64,000 bases of DNA from Devosia sp. XK-2 (GTDB taxonomy: Bacteria > Pseudomonadota > Alphaproteobacteria > Rhizobiales > Devosiaceae). Where the stretch lies: NCBI RefSeq assembly GCF_037113415.1, contig NZ_CP146608.1, forward strand, positions 578,501 through 642,500, given 5' to 3'. The notes under the pieces were generated by a model. It worked only from the letters and a program-made list of their open reading frames with translations. It made no database searches and was not told where the DNA came from. This document shows, in pieces, positions 50,673 to 60,639 of this stretch. The position numbers and the translations under genes are program-made. Positions within the stretch are counted from its first letter, which is position 1, and each line of letters starts with the position of its first letter.

Positions 50673-52307
50673 ATGAGTGATTGGTGGCGCGGCGGAGTGA
50701 TCTATCAGGTTTATCCGCGCTCGTTTCAGGACAGCAATGGCGACGGGATAGGGGACCTGCCCGGCATTATCGACCGGCTCGATCACATTGCCGGCCTTGG
50801 CGTGGACTGTATCTGGCTTTCGCCCATCACCCAGTCGCCCCAGGCCGATATGGGCTATGACGTCTCCGACTATGTCGAGGTCGATCCGCTTTTCGGCTCT
50901 TTGCAGGACTTTGATCTCCTGATCGAGCGCGCCCATGCCCTGGGCCTCAAGGTCATTATGGACCAGGTCGTCAGCCACACCTCCGACCAGCATCCCTGGT
51001 TCCGCGAATCCTGCCTGTCAAAGGACAATGCCAAGGCCGATTGGTATGTCTGGGCCGATGCCAGGCCAGACGGCTCCCCGCCCAATAACTGGCTCTCGGT
51101 CTTTGGCGGCTCGGCTTGGGAATGGCATACTGCGCGCAAGCAATATTACCTGCACAATTTCCTGACCTCACAGCCGGATCTCAATTACCACAATCCCGCC
51201 GTTCAGGATGCGGTGCTCGAAGTCATGCGCTTCTGGCTCGAGCGCGGGCTCGATGGCTTCCGGCTCGACACGGTCAATTACTATTTCCACGACGCCAAAC
51301 TGCGCTCCAATCCGCCGCTCAAATCCTTGAAGGGCCAGCCGGCGACCAATCCCTATGACATGCAGAGCCACAAATTCTCCAAGAGCCAGCCGGAAAATGT
51401 CGGCTGGCTGAGAAAGGTGCGCAAGCTTCTCGACCAATATCCCGGTGCCACCACCGTGGGCGAAGTCGGCGACGACGAGCGTGGCCTGGAATTGATGAAG
51501 CAATATACCTCCGGCACCGACCTGCTGCACCAATGCTATTCTTTTGATTTTCTGGGCCCCAAATTCACCGCCAAGCACTTCCGCTCCAAGGTGGAGGCCT
51601 TCTTTGCCGGCGGGGAGACCGGCTGGCCCTGTTGGAGTTTCTCCAACCACGACGTCATTCGCCATGTGACGCGCTGGGCGCCGCATAGCGTCAATCCGGC
51701 CGATCTCTCCCGCCAGGCCGCGGCGCTGGCCCTCACGCTCAAAGGCTCGGTGGGTCTCTATCAGGGTGAGGAGCTGGGCCTGCCCGAGGCCGATATTCTC
51801 TACGAGGAGTTGACCGATCCGCGCGGCATGCGCTTCTGGCCCGAGGATAAGGGACGCGACGGCTGCCGCACGCCCATGCCCTGGCAGCATCACCTGGCTC
51901 ATGCCGGCTTCACCAGCGGCACGCCCTGGTTGCCCGTCAAGCATGCCCAGTCCGCTCTCAGCGTCGACCTGCAGGACAAGGATCCGCATTCAACGCTGAA
52001 TTACTACCGCGCCATTCTGGCCTGGCGCAAAAGCCATCCCGCCCTGGTCACCGGAGATATCCGTTTCTTCAAATGCGACGAGCCGGTCCTCGCCTTCTCG
52101 CGCTCCGCCGGAAACAAGGACCTGATCTGCGTGTTCAATTTGTCGGCCCAAGACCGCGTCGTGAAGCTCTCCAAGGTCGAGTTGACGCTGGAGCCTGTCA
52201 GCCACAATGCCCGATTGGATGGTGCCAGTCTCAAGCTCGGCCCCAATGGCTTCGCCATTCTCCCCGCCCCGGCTGGAGAGGGCAAAGTCAGCTTCAAGGC
52301 CCGCTAA
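50673..52307 (+). CDS. GH13 alpha-glucosidase
   Basis: A 544-residue (alpha/beta)8 glycosidase of the GH13_23/oligo-1,6-glucosidase type. Conserved regions: DQVVSHTSDQHPWF, GFRLDTVN with nucleophile Asp, VGEVGDDE with acid/base Glu, and FSNHDVIRHVTRW. ATG 50673 is preferred over 50652 (family start WWRGGVIYQVYPRSF). It is cytoplasmic, without a signal. It hydrolyses alpha-1,4 or alpha-1,6 glucosides; no transporter is adjacent. Confidence 0.95.
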   Translation: MSDWWRGGVIYQVYPRSFQDSNGDGIGDLPGIIDRLDHIAGLGVDCIWLSPITQSPQADMGYDVSDYVEVDPLFGSLQDFDLLIERAHALGLKVIMDQVVSHTSDQHPWFRESCLSKDNAKADWYVWADARPDGSPPNNWLSVFGGSAWEWHTARKQYYLHNFLTSQPDLNYHNPAVQDAVLEVMRFWLERGLDGFRLDTVNYYFHDAKLRSNPPLKSLKGQPATNPYDMQSHKFSKSQPENVGWLRKVRKLLDQYPGATTVGEVGDDERGLELMKQYTSGTDLLHQCYSFDFLGPKFTAKHFRSKVEAFFAGGETGWPCWSFSNHDVIRHVTRWAPHSVNPADLSRQAAALALTLKGSVGLYQGEELGLPEADILYEELTDPRGMRFWPEDKGRDGCRTPMPWQHHLAHAGFTSGTPWLPVKHAQSALSVDLQDKDPHSTLNYYRAILAWRKSHPALVTGDIRFFKCDEPVLAFSRSAGNKDLICVFNLSAQDRVVKLSKVELTLEPVSHNARLDGASLKLGPNGFAILPAPAGEGKVSFKAR

Positions 52308-52325
52308 CCTTGGTTGAATGAATAT

Positions 52326-52349
52326 CGTCCCGGGGAAAACTCCGGGACG
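52326..52349. terminator. hairpin between GH13 and an exported protein gene
   Basis: CGTCCCGG-GGAAAACT-CCGGGACG: 8-bp stem between convergent stops. Confidence 0.65.
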
Positions 52350-52354
52350 GCGCC

Positions 52355-52657
52355 TCACATATAGACCCGCTCGAAGCTGTCGGGGTGGAAGAACTGCATT
52401 TCCTCTCCACCGCCGGGCTTGCGCACAAAGGCGCGGATGCAGCCGCCCCACATTTCAGCCGAGGTGGCATCAACGCCAAGGCGCCGCAGCGTCATCAGGT
52501 TGAACTCGTTCTTCTCGCTTTCAGTGAAGCTGCCGCCGATATTGACGCCGAAGGAAATGCTGACGCCCGGCCGGGACACCTGACACTGGACGGTGGAGGC
52601 CTGCGCGCCCCCTGCAAGTGCCAGCGTGAGCATGAGGGCAATGCCGGTTCGGATCAT
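52355..52657 (-). CDS. hypothetical periplasmic protein
   Basis: A 100-residue protein with a signal peptide (MIRTGIALMLTLALAGGAQAS) and a mature part with two cysteines (VQCQVS, WGGCIRAF) that may form a disulfide. No family recognised. Confidence 0.65.
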   Translation of the reverse strand: MIRTGIALMLTLALAGGAQASTVQCQVSRPGVSISFGVNIGGSFTESEKNEFNLMTLRRLGVDATSAEMWGGCIRAFVRKPGGGEEMQFFHPDSFERVYM

Positions 52658-52682
52658 CTTCGGGTCTCCTTTTGGGCAAGTT

Positions 52683-53759
52683 TCACCGCAAATTGTGGCT
52701 GCCTTGCGTCCGTTTTTCCTGCCAACGGATCAGCATGACCACCGCCGGTATCGCAAAGCTCAGCATCAATAGCCGGATGACATGGTGGGCGGCGATGAAG
52801 GCCGTGTCATAGCCTAGCGCAATGCCCAGCGCGCCCATGCCCTCAAGGGCGCCGGGCGACAGCGCCAGCCAGATTTGCCCGAACGGCATATCCACCAATT
52901 GCGTCACCACCAGCGCCACCATGGTCACGATGCTGACGGTCATGGCCGTGGCGATCAGCCCACCGGTCGCGGCGGCCATGAATTCGCGTCTCGTGATGCC
53001 GACAAAACGCGACCCGATCAGCGCCCCGGTCAGTACGAATGTGCAGATCACCAGCGGTACGGGCATGGCCTGTGTATAAAGGCCACCCAGTTTGGCTGCC
53101 GTAGCCATTGCCATGGCGCCGAGGACCATGCCGGCGGGCACTTTGAGCCCCATGAACACCAACCCCATGACCACGCAGCCTGCCGCCAGAACCAGCAATT
53201 GCAGCGGGTTGAGAAAGGCCGAAGCGGCTTGCGTCGCAAAATGATCGATCGGCAGGAAAACCGCGCCGATCGGGACGGCAATGGTCAGCATCAGGATGCG
53301 GATCACCTGGATGATCACGATCTGCCGCGCATTGCCCACGCCGGTGGCGGCAATCCCCATCACGAAGGACAAATGTCCTGGAAACGAGCTGAGATAGGCG
53401 GTGCCGGCATCGAGTTTGAAAATCTTGGTCAGCATCCAGCCGGTCGTGGCGATAATGATCACCAGTTCGATGGCCAGTGCGGTGAGCGAAATGGGCCAGC
53501 TTCCCAGCAATCGCAGGCTGTCCGGCGCAACACTGGCGCCCATGGACATGCCGATCAGCACGAAGGCTACATTGCGCAGCCCCTCCGGCATGGTCACCGG
53601 CGCACCCAGCATGGCGGTAATAGTGACAGCCAGCGCGCCGCCCATCAGCCAGCCTGCCGGCAGCCCGAGCAACATGGCCAGGCCTCCACCCGCCGCGGAA
53701 ATGACGAGGGTAAGCAGGACGGCCGGGACATCGGAACGGATATTCAGCGGAAAGGGCAT
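52683..53759 (-). CDS. AbrB-family membrane protein
   Basis: A 358-residue protein of the Gneg_AbrB_dup type: about ten membrane helices in two repeated halves (GGGLAMLLGLPAGWLMGGALAVTITA; LKVPAGMVLGAMAMATAAKLGG). It is often labelled AbrB or ammonia-monooxygenase-like, but it is a membrane protein of unknown transport function. ATG 53759 is preferred over 53810. Confidence 0.9.
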   Translation of the reverse strand: MPFPLNIRSDVPAVLLTLVISAAGGGLAMLLGLPAGWLMGGALAVTITAMLGAPVTMPEGLRNVAFVLIGMSMGASVAPDSLRLLGSWPISLTALAIELVIIIATTGWMLTKIFKLDAGTAYLSSFPGHLSFVMGIAATGVGNARQIVIIQVIRILMLTIAVPIGAVFLPIDHFATQAASAFLNPLQLLVLAAGCVVMGLVFMGLKVPAGMVLGAMAMATAAKLGGLYTQAMPVPLVICTFVLTGALIGSRFVGITRREFMAAATGGLIATAMTVSIVTMVALVVTQLVDMPFGQIWLALSPGALEGMGALGIALGYDTAFIAAHHVIRLLMLSFAIPAVVMLIRWQEKRTQGSHNLR

Positions 53760-53813
53760 GACGGCTGAGGCCTTACCCCATCCCGATCCAGGGCAAAAGA
53801 TTGATCGCAAGGA

Positions 53814-54311
53814 TCAATATGGGCGCCCGGCCCCCGATGCCCGCCCCGCTGGGGCGGGACGCACCGGAATATCGAAATGCATCACATCTTCGCGGGTGCC
53901 CAGCTTGGTATAGAGCGCAACGGCGGGCTCATCGACATAGTCGGCCTGCACATAGACCACCCAGGCGCCTCTTTGGGATGCAATATCGCATAGCTGCCCG
54001 ATCAGTTCGGTGGCGATGCCCTTGCGTCTTTGGGCTGCCGAAACGGCCAGATCGTAGATATAGACCTCGGCGCGTTCGCTTTCGAATTTGGACAGTTCAT
54101 AGGCCACCAACGCGCCGATAACGGCGCCAGCCTCGATCGCCATCAGCGCGTGAACCGTCTCCTTTGCGAGGAGCTCTCGCACATAACGATCGCTGGGCGG
54201 CGTGGCCAGGTAAGTCGTCTCGTCCTCGAAGACCTCCGCAAACAGGCCGTTCATCTGCCGGAACAGACCGATATCGTCCGGTCCCAGCCGCTTGATCTGC
54301 CAGTTGCTCAT
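53814..54311 (-). CDS. AAC(3)-I-like GNAT acetyltransferase
   Basis: A 165-residue acetyltransferase with the AAC(3)-I family pattern: IGLFRQMNGLFAEVFED, ALVAYELSKFESERAEVYIYDLAV, QRRKGIATELIGQL, and YVQADYVDEPAVALYTKLGTREDVMHFDI. Start ATG 54311 (MSNWQIKR). The family includes gentamicin acetyltransferases, but chromosomal members need not confer resistance. Confidence 0.88.
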   Translation of the reverse strand: MSNWQIKRLGPDDIGLFRQMNGLFAEVFEDETTYLATPPSDRYVRELLAKETVHALMAIEAGAVIGALVAYELSKFESERAEVYIYDLAVSAAQRRKGIATELIGQLCDIASQRGAWVVYVQADYVDEPAVALYTKLGTREDVMHFDIPVRPAPAGRASGAGRPY

Positions 54312-54322
54312 CGATACCTCCT

Positions 54323-55495
54323 TTATCCTGCGTCGGCGGGCAGCGCCTTTTCCACCAGTCGCACCCAATAGCTCACGCCCACCGGAATGGCCTCGTCATT
54401 GAAGTCATATGTGTCGGTGTGCAGCTCGGTCGAGTCGCCATTGCCCAGGAAGATATAGGCCCCGGGGCGCTCGTTGAGCATGAAGGAAAAATCTTCGCCG
54501 CCCATTGAGGGCGCAGCGTCCGCATCCACTCTTTCAGGGCCGACGATCTCGCGCGCCACTGATGCAGCAAAATCGGTCTGCGCCGGGGCATTGACCGTCA
54601 CCGGATAGCCGCGCGCATAGCGCATGCTGGCCTCCGCGCCGAAGCTCTGGGCAAATTGCGGCACGAATTCATTGAGCCGCGCTTCGATGAAATCCTGCAC
54701 ATCGCCATCGAGCGTGCGCACGGTGCCGGTGATCTTGGCGGTGCGGGAAATGACATTGTCGGCCTCCCCGGCCTCGACCATGGTCACGCTGAGCACCGCG
54801 CTCTCCAGCGGATCGAGATTGCGCGACACGATGGTCTGCAGCGCCGTCACCATCTGGGCGGCCACGATAATCGGGTCGACGGTCACATGGGGCCGGGCCG
54901 CATGGCCGCCCCTGCCGGTAATATCGATATAGAACCGGTCCGTGGCCGCCATGATGCCACCGGCGCGAATGCCGAATGTGCCCACTGCCATGCCCGGCCA
55001 ATTGTGCATGCCATAGACTTCGGCAATGTCGAACCTGTCCATCAGCCCGTCGTCCAGCATCACCTTGCCGCCGCCGCCGCCCTCTTCGGCCGGCTGAAAG
55101 ATCAACGCCACCCGCCCGTCGAAATTGCGGGTCTCGGCAAGGTATTTCGCCGCGCCCAGCAGCATGGCGGTATGCCCGTCATGGCCGCAGGCATGCATCT
55201 TTCCCGCGACCGTGGAGGCATGCGGCAGCCCGGTTTTTTCGGTCATGGGCAGGGCGTCCATATCGGCTCGCAGGCCAATGGTCCTGCCGCCCTTTCCGCG
55301 GCCGTTGATAACCGCGACAACGCCTGTCTGGCCGATCCCGGTCACCACCTCGTCGCAGCCGAACGCCCGCAATTTGTCCGCAACGATACCCGCCGTCCGG
55401 TGCACATCGAACAGCACTTCGGGATGGGCGTGAAAATCTTTGCGCCAGGCGGCAATTTCGGGCTGGAATTCGGCAATGCGATTGAGAACAGGCAT
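54323..55495 (-). CDS. M20 amidohydrolase (hippurate-hydrolase-like)
   Basis: A 390-residue metallo-amidohydrolase. Metal-binding HACGHDGHTAMLLGAAKYL (about residue 100) and EEGGGGGKVMLDDG, then IRAGGIMAATDRFYIDITGRGGHAARPH, and GGEDFSFMLNERPGAYIFLG are the family signatures. Substrate could be an N-acyl amino acid; not resolvable by sequence. Spaced 11 bp from the GNAT gene on the same strand. Confidence 0.94.
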   Translation of the reverse strand: MPVLNRIAEFQPEIAAWRKDFHAHPEVLFDVHRTAGIVADKLRAFGCDEVVTGIGQTGVVAVINGRGKGGRTIGLRADMDALPMTEKTGLPHASTVAGKMHACGHDGHTAMLLGAAKYLAETRNFDGRVALIFQPAEEGGGGGKVMLDDGLMDRFDIAEVYGMHNWPGMAVGTFGIRAGGIMAATDRFYIDITGRGGHAARPHVTVDPIIVAAQMVTALQTIVSRNLDPLESAVLSVTMVEAGEADNVISRTAKITGTVRTLDGDVQDFIEARLNEFVPQFAQSFGAEASMRYARGYPVTVNAPAQTDFAASVAREIVGPERVDADAAPSMGGEDFSFMLNERPGAYIFLGNGDSTELHTDTYDFNDEAIPVGVSYWVRLVEKALPADAG

Positions 55496-55735
55496 TCAAT
55501 AATCCGGGGTCGGGAGGGGCAGGACAATGTTTCTGCCCTTTTCATGCGCGTCAACCTTAGCTGATTTGGGCGGGTATGGGCAGGCGGTCCCCCTGCGGCA
55601 CCTGCGCCCGCCGGTACCGCTTTCCAATCTTTCGTTTCAGACCGAACCGAATTTCCCCCTCTGCGCCTTGCCCCGGCGGGCCGATTTTGCGATTTGAGGC
55701 GCCATGACCGGGTCTTGCCCAGAAAAAGGTTGGCT

Positions 55736-56494
55736 ATGAAAATCCTCGTCGCCGTCAAGCGCGTGGTTGACCACAATGTCCGCATCCGGGTCCGGCCCGA
55801 CGGCTCGGGCGTTGAGACCAATGGCGTGCGCATGTCCATGAACCCCTTCTGCAAGCATGCCGTGGAAGCGGCCGTGCAATTGGCCGAAGCCGGTTCGGCC
55901 GATGAAGTCGTGATCGTGTCCATTGGTCCAAAAGCGGCTAATGACGTCATTCTGACCGCTCTGGCCATGGGCGCCCATCGCGGCATTCTGGTGGAAAGCG
56001 ATCAGTCGCTTGAAACTCTGGTTATCGCCAAGCTTCTGGCCAGGATCGTCGATGAGGAACAGCCCGATCTGGTGCTGCTCGGCAAGCAGGCGGTGGACGA
56101 CGACAGCAATCATGTCGGCCAGATGCTGGCGGCCCTGACCGATCGTCCTCAGGCCACCTTTGCGTCCGAAATCAAGCTCGATGGCAATGCGCTCGAAGTT
56201 ACCCGCGAGGTCGATTCGGGCCGCGAAACCATTGCCCTGCCGCTGCCCGCCATTGTCACCGCCGATTTGCGGCTCAATACCCCCCGCAACGCGGCCCTGC
56301 CCATGGTCATGAAGGCTCGTTCCAAGCCCCTGGCCGTCCGTCCGGTCGCCGAATTCGGGGTTGATCTGACGCCGCGTCTCAAGGTCGAGCAGGTTGCGTC
56401 GCCGCCCGAGCGCGCCGCCGGCAAAAGGGTCAATTCCGTTGCCGAGCTCGCCACCGCCATCGCTGCCGACATCAACGAGATGGAGGCGATCTGA
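55736..56494 (+). CDS. etfB: electron transfer flavoprotein beta subunit
   Basis: A 252-residue subunit: MKILVAVKRVVDHNVRIRVRPDGSGVE, NPFCKHAVEAAVQLAE, LLGKQAVDDDSNHVGQMLAAL. With EtfA it carries electrons from acyl-CoA and other dehydrogenases to ETF-ubiquinone oxidoreductase. ATG 55736 follows AGGTT; the upstream frame is not used. Its stop overlaps the etfA start (TGATG). Confidence 0.97.
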   Translation: MKILVAVKRVVDHNVRIRVRPDGSGVETNGVRMSMNPFCKHAVEAAVQLAEAGSADEVVIVSIGPKAANDVILTALAMGAHRGILVESDQSLETLVIAKLLARIVDEEQPDLVLLGKQAVDDDSNHVGQMLAALTDRPQATFASEIKLDGNALEVTREVDSGRETIALPLPAIVTADLRLNTPRNAALPMVMKARSKPLAVRPVAEFGVDLTPRLKVEQVASPPERAAGKRVNSVAELATAIAADINEMEAI

Positions 56495-57417
56495 TGAGCG
56501 TTCTGGTTCTCGCCGAGCTCGATAATGGCGCTCTGTCGGCGTCCACCGCCCGGATCGTCGCTGCAGCATCCCAACTCGGTCCGGTCGATCTCCTGGTCCC
56601 CGGGCCCGCCGCCGCCGCCGATCAGGCCGCGACAATTGCCGGCATTGCCAAGGTCATTCACGCCAAAGAGGTCGTGCTGGCAGACGGCCTAGCCAATCTG
56701 CTCGCCGGACTGGCCGAGCCCTACACGGTCATCGCGGCCGCCGCCTCGACCACCGGCAAGGACGTCATGCCGCGCCTGGCCGCCAAGCTCGACATCCAGC
56801 CTGTCACCGATATCGTCGCCATCGAGGCGCCCAACCGCTTCGTGCGGCCCGTCTATGCCGGCAATGCGCTCGAAACCGTCACCGACGGCCAGGCAAAGCA
56901 TGTCCTGACCTTCCGCGCCTCGGCCTTCCGCCCGGCTGCCTCGGGCAATGCCGCACCCATCCAGCCGCTGGACGCCCAAATCGCCTCGGCGGCCCGCTTC
57001 ATCGCCGCCCATCGCACCCAAAGCGACATTCCCGATCTTTCTACCGCGCAGATCGTTGTCGGTGGCGGTGTTTCGGTCGGATCGGCCGAAGGCTTCAAGC
57101 TTGTCGAACAGCTCGGCCATGTGCTGGGCGCGGCCATTGGCGCCACCCGCGCCGCAGTCGATGCGGGCTACGCACCCAATGACTGGCAGGTTGGCCAGAC
57201 CGGCAAGATCATCGCGCCGGACCTCTATATCGCCGTGGGCATTTCCGGCGCGCTGCAGCATCTGGCCGGCATTCAAGGCGCCAAAAAGATCATCGCCATC
57301 AATACCGATCCCGAAGCGCCTATCGTCAAGATCGCCGATCTGGCCCTGATCGGCGATCTTTTCGAGATTCTGCCGCAACTGACCGCCGAATTGGAGAAAT
57401 CGGGCCTCAAACGCTAG
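56494..57417 (+). CDS. etfA: electron transfer flavoprotein alpha subunit
   Basis: A 307-residue FAD-binding subunit. C-terminal IVVGGGVSVGSAEGFKLVEQL, GATRAAVDAGYAPNDWQVGQTGKIIAPDLYIAVGISGALQHLAGI and NTDPEAPIVKIADLALIGDLF are the EtfA hallmarks. Translationally coupled to etfB. Confidence 0.97.
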   Translation: MSVLVLAELDNGALSASTARIVAAASQLGPVDLLVPGPAAAADQAATIAGIAKVIHAKEVVLADGLANLLAGLAEPYTVIAAAASTTGKDVMPRLAAKLDIQPVTDIVAIEAPNRFVRPVYAGNALETVTDGQAKHVLTFRASAFRPAASGNAAPIQPLDAQIASAARFIAAHRTQSDIPDLSTAQIVVGGGVSVGSAEGFKLVEQLGHVLGAAIGATRAAVDAGYAPNDWQVGQTGKIIAPDLYIAVGISGALQHLAGIQGAKKIIAINTDPEAPIVKIADLALIGDLFEILPQLTAELEKSGLKR

Positions 57418-57509
57418 CGTCCGCCAAGGGGTCTTTTCCTCAACTCCAATTGCAAAATGTCATGAGCCGCCTATAAAGGCCGCGCCTTCTCACCGGATCT
57501 TCGGAAAAA

Positions 57510-58694
57510 ATGTTCGAAACCCTCTCCAAGGCCCCTGGCGACAAGATTCTGGCGCTCATGGGCGAATATGCTGCCGACCCGCGTCCCACCAAGATCGACC
57601 TCGGCGTCGGTGTCTATAAGGACGAAAAAGGCGTGACCCCGGTCATGTCTTCGGTCCGCAAGGCCGAAGAGCGCATGCTTTCGAACCAGAAAACCAAGAC
57701 CTATCTCGGCATTGCCGGCAATAAGGGCTTCGGCACCGCCGTGCTCGATCTGGTGCTGGCTGGCAGCGTCGATCGCGCCCGTGTCCGCGTCGCCCAGGCG
57801 CCCGGCGGCACCGGCTCGCTCTGGGTTTTGATGCAGCTCATCAACCGCGCACGCCCCGGCGCCACCATTCACGTGTCCGATCCCACCTGGGCCAACCACA
57901 ATCCCATTGCCATCGGCTCCGGTCTCAAGGTCGCCACCTATCCCTATTTCGATCCCGCCACCCGAGCGGTGAAATTTGACGAGATGCTGGCCGCGCTCGA
58001 CGCGCTCGGCGCGGGCGATGTCGTGCTGCTGCATGGGTGCTGCCACAACCCGACCGGCGCCAATCTGTCCGAGGCGCAATGGGATCAGGTTGCCGCCTCG
58101 CTTGCGCGCACCGGTGTCTTGCCGCTTATCGATCTGGCCTATCTCGGTTTCGGCGACGGTATCGAACCCGACGCCTATGGCACCCGCAAGGTGCTCTCTG
58201 CCGTTCCCGAAGCGCTCATCGCTTTCTCCGGCTCGAAGAATTTCGGGCTCTATCGCGAACGCATCGGCGCCGCCATTCTCGTCGCCCGCGATGGCGAACA
58301 GGCCGATATCACCAATTCCCAGCTTCTCAACATCATTCGCGGAGCTTATTCGCAACCGCCTGACCATGGTGCCGAGATCATCCGCACCATTCTTGAGGAC
58401 GCCGACCTGCGCGCCGACTGGGAAGCGGAATTGGCACAAATGCGCGGCCGCATGATCACCCTGCGCCAGAAACTGGCCGATGCGATCCGCCAACGCTCCA
58501 ATTCAAGCGATTTTGACTTCGTCGCCGACCATCGCGGCATGTTTTCGCTTCTCGGCCTTCCGGTTGCGGCGGTCGACCATCTTAAGGCCGAAAACGGGGT
58601 CTATATGACCTCCGATAGTCGCATCAATGTTGCCGGCATACCCGAAGATCGCGTCGGTGATCTGGCCGATGCCGTTTTGGCCGCCATACGCTGA
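57510..58694 (+). CDS. aromatic/aspartate aminotransferase
   Basis: A 394-residue class I aminotransferase of the TyrB/AspC branch. The N-terminus is MFETLSKAPGDKILALMGEY, the PLP lysine is in SGSKNFGLYRERIG, and CHNPTGANLS precedes it. It converts between aromatic or dicarboxylic amino acids and 2-oxo acids. Confidence 0.94.
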   Translation: MFETLSKAPGDKILALMGEYAADPRPTKIDLGVGVYKDEKGVTPVMSSVRKAEERMLSNQKTKTYLGIAGNKGFGTAVLDLVLAGSVDRARVRVAQAPGGTGSLWVLMQLINRARPGATIHVSDPTWANHNPIAIGSGLKVATYPYFDPATRAVKFDEMLAALDALGAGDVVLLHGCCHNPTGANLSEAQWDQVAASLARTGVLPLIDLAYLGFGDGIEPDAYGTRKVLSAVPEALIAFSGSKNFGLYRERIGAAILVARDGEQADITNSQLLNIIRGAYSQPPDHGAEIIRTILEDADLRADWEAELAQMRGRMITLRQKLADAIRQRSNSSDFDFVADHRGMFSLLGLPVAAVDHLKAENGVYMTSDSRINVAGIPEDRVGDLADAVLAAIR

Positions 58695-58775
58695 TCCCAG
58701 CGCTTGCGGCGGCCCGCCGGCATGTCTACATCTGGTCTAAGCGCCAGACAGAATTCGAGTTTTTAGGAGGGAACG

Positions 58776-59429
58776 ATGAAGTTCTTCGTCGACACTGCAG
58801 ATACCGCCGCCATCAAGGAGCTTCACGATACCGGGCTTCTCGATGGTGTGACCACCAACCCCTCGCTGATCGCCAAATCCGGCCGCGACTTCAAGGAAGT
58901 CATCGCCGAGATTTGCGGCATCGTGCCGGGCCCCGTCTCGGCCGAAGTGGCAAGCCTGGAATTTGACGGCATGGTCGCCGAGGGCGAAACCCTGGCCAAG
59001 ATCGCGTCCAACGTGGTCATCAAGCTGCCGCTGACCATGGACGGCCTCAAGGCGACCAAATATTTCAAGGAAAAGGGCGTTAAGACCAATGTCACGCTCT
59101 GCTTTGCCGCCAATCAGGCCCTGCTGGCCGCCAAGGCCGGCGCGACCTATATCTCGCCCTTTATCGGCCGCCTGGACGACATCAATCTCGACGGCATGGA
59201 GCTGATCGAGAACATCCGCCAGATCTATGACAACTACCAGTTCGAAACCCAGATCCTGGCGGCCTCGATCCGTTCGGCCAACCACGTCACTCAGGCCGCT
59301 CTCGCCGGTGCGGACGTAGCCACCATTCCGCCCGATGTCATCAAGAAGCTGGCCCTGCACCCGCTGACCGACAAGGGCATTGAAGGCTTCCTCAAGGATT
59401 GGAAGGCCACCGGCCAGTCGATCCTTTAG
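58776..59429 (+). CDS. transaldolase-like fructose-6-phosphate aldolase
   Basis: A 217-residue small transaldolase (FSA/TalB_like). [36 protein letters not shown], Schiff-base Lys in [14 protein letters not shown], and [15 protein letters not shown] are typical. GGAGGG precedes ATG 58776. Whether it is a transaldolase or aldolase cannot be decided by eye. Confidence 0.95.
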   Translation: MKFFVDTADTAAIKELHDTGLLDGVTTNPSLIAKSGRDFKEVIAEICGIVPGPVSAEVASLEFDGMVAEGETLAKIASNVVIKLPLTMDGLKATKYFKEKGVKTNVTLCFAANQALLAAKAGATYISPFIGRLDDINLDGMELIENIRQIYDNYQFETQILAASIRSANHVTQAALAGADVATIPPDVIKKLALHPLTDKGIEGFLKDWKATGQSIL

Positions 59430-59450
59430 GCTCCGTCCCTATCGGAAGTC

Positions 59451-59523
59451 CTCAAGGCGCGCTTGTCGAACCTTGAGACGGAACAAAGACCTCGCCCGTC
59501 GACAAGCGCATGGGTGAGGTCTT
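59451..59523. repeat. nested palindromic element
   Basis: Three inverted repeats interlock: CTCAAGG/CCTTGAG (59451-59457, 59471-59477), GCGCTTGTCGA/TCGACAAGCGC (59459-59469, 59499-59509, perfect 11 bp) and AAGACCTCGCCC/GGGTGAGGTCTT around 59487-59523 with one mismatch. It lies between the aldolase and mrp genes. Confidence 0.6.
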
Positions 59524-59542
59524 GCTTTTTCGAGATTTCGCC

Positions 59543-60601
59543 ATGGCCGACACCGACCTTTCTGCCCAGATCAAAAATGCTCTCGCCGAGGTGGAAATCC
59601 CCGGCGGCGGCGATCTGGCCAGCTATGGCGGCCTCTCCGACATCATCGTCACGCCCGGAGCCATCGCTTTCGCCATCGCGGTGGCCCCCGGCATGGAGGC
59701 GGCCTTCGGCCCGGCCCGCGAAGAGGCGCAAAAGCGCGCCCAGGCCCTTGGCGGGGCGCGCAAGGTCATGGTGTCGCTGACCGCCGAAAAGTCCAATGCC
59801 CCCAAATTCGGTCACGGTGGCGCCCAGCCGCAGGGCAAAACGCGGGTCAATGGTGTCAAGCGCATCATCGCCGTTGGCTCCGGCAAGGGCGGCGTCGGCA
59901 AATCGACGACGGCCGTCAATATCGCCTTGGCCCTGGCCGCCGAGGGCCTCAAGGTGGGCGTGCTCGATGCCGATCTTTACGGCCCCTCTGTGCCCAAGCT
60001 TCTCGGCATCGAGGGCAAGCCGGCCATTCGCGACGATGGCATTTTCACCCCGCACGAGGCCTTCGGCCTCAAGGTCATGTCCATCGGCTCCATGCTGGTA
60101 CCGGGTCAGGCCGTGGTCTGGCGAGGGCCCATGGCCACCTCCGGCCTGCGCCAGCTCCTGCGCGAAACCGATTGGGGCGGGCTCGATGCGTTGATCATCG
60201 ACCTGCCGCCCGGCACTGGTGATATCCATATCGCGCTATTCCAGCAGACAATTGTGGATGGCGTCGTCATCGTCTCGACCCCGCAGGACCTGGCGCTGAT
60301 CGACGCGCAGAAGGCCATCGACATGCTGCGTCGCATGTCCGTGCCCGTGCTCGGTCTGGTCGAGAACATGAGCTATTTCATCGCCCCCGATACCGGCAAT
60401 CGGTATGACATTTTCGGCACTGGCGGTGCCGAAAAAGCAGCCGCGCGGCTCGAAATTCCCTTCCTCGGTCCGATCCCGCTGGTCATGTCTATTCGCGAGG
60501 GCTCCGATGCCGGCACACCGCCGATGTCGGCCGCCCCCGATGGCCCCGAGGCCAATGCCTACCGCCTGATTGCCCATAGGCTAGTGACGAGTCTCTCATG
60601 A
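59543..60601 (+). CDS. Mrp/ApbC-type iron-sulfur carrier ATPase
   Basis: A 352-residue P-loop ATPase. A short N-terminal MIP18-like domain (DTDLSAQIKNALAEVEIPGGG) is followed by deviant Walker A GSGKGGVGKSTTAVNIALAL, LYGPSVPKLLGI, and DLPPGTGDIHIALFQQ. The C-terminal segment reads NMSYFIAPDTGNRYDIFGTGGAEKAA, with no CxxC where many ApbC proteins have one, a form seen in other alphaproteobacteria. ATG 59543 chosen over 59510. Confidence 0.93.
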   Translation: MADTDLSAQIKNALAEVEIPGGGDLASYGGLSDIIVTPGAIAFAIAVAPGMEAAFGPAREEAQKRAQALGGARKVMVSLTAEKSNAPKFGHGGAQPQGKTRVNGVKRIIAVGSGKGGVGKSTTAVNIALALAAEGLKVGVLDADLYGPSVPKLLGIEGKPAIRDDGIFTPHEAFGLKVMSIGSMLVPGQAVVWRGPMATSGLRQLLRETDWGGLDALIIDLPPGTGDIHIALFQQTIVDGVVIVSTPQDLALIDAQKAIDMLRRMSVPVLGLVENMSYFIAPDTGNRYDIFGTGGAEKAAARLEIPFLGPIPLVMSIREGSDAGTPPMSAAPDGPEANAYRLIAHRLVTSLS

Positions 60602-60639
60602 TTCATCTCCCGCAATGTTGAGGCACGTACACCATTTGT

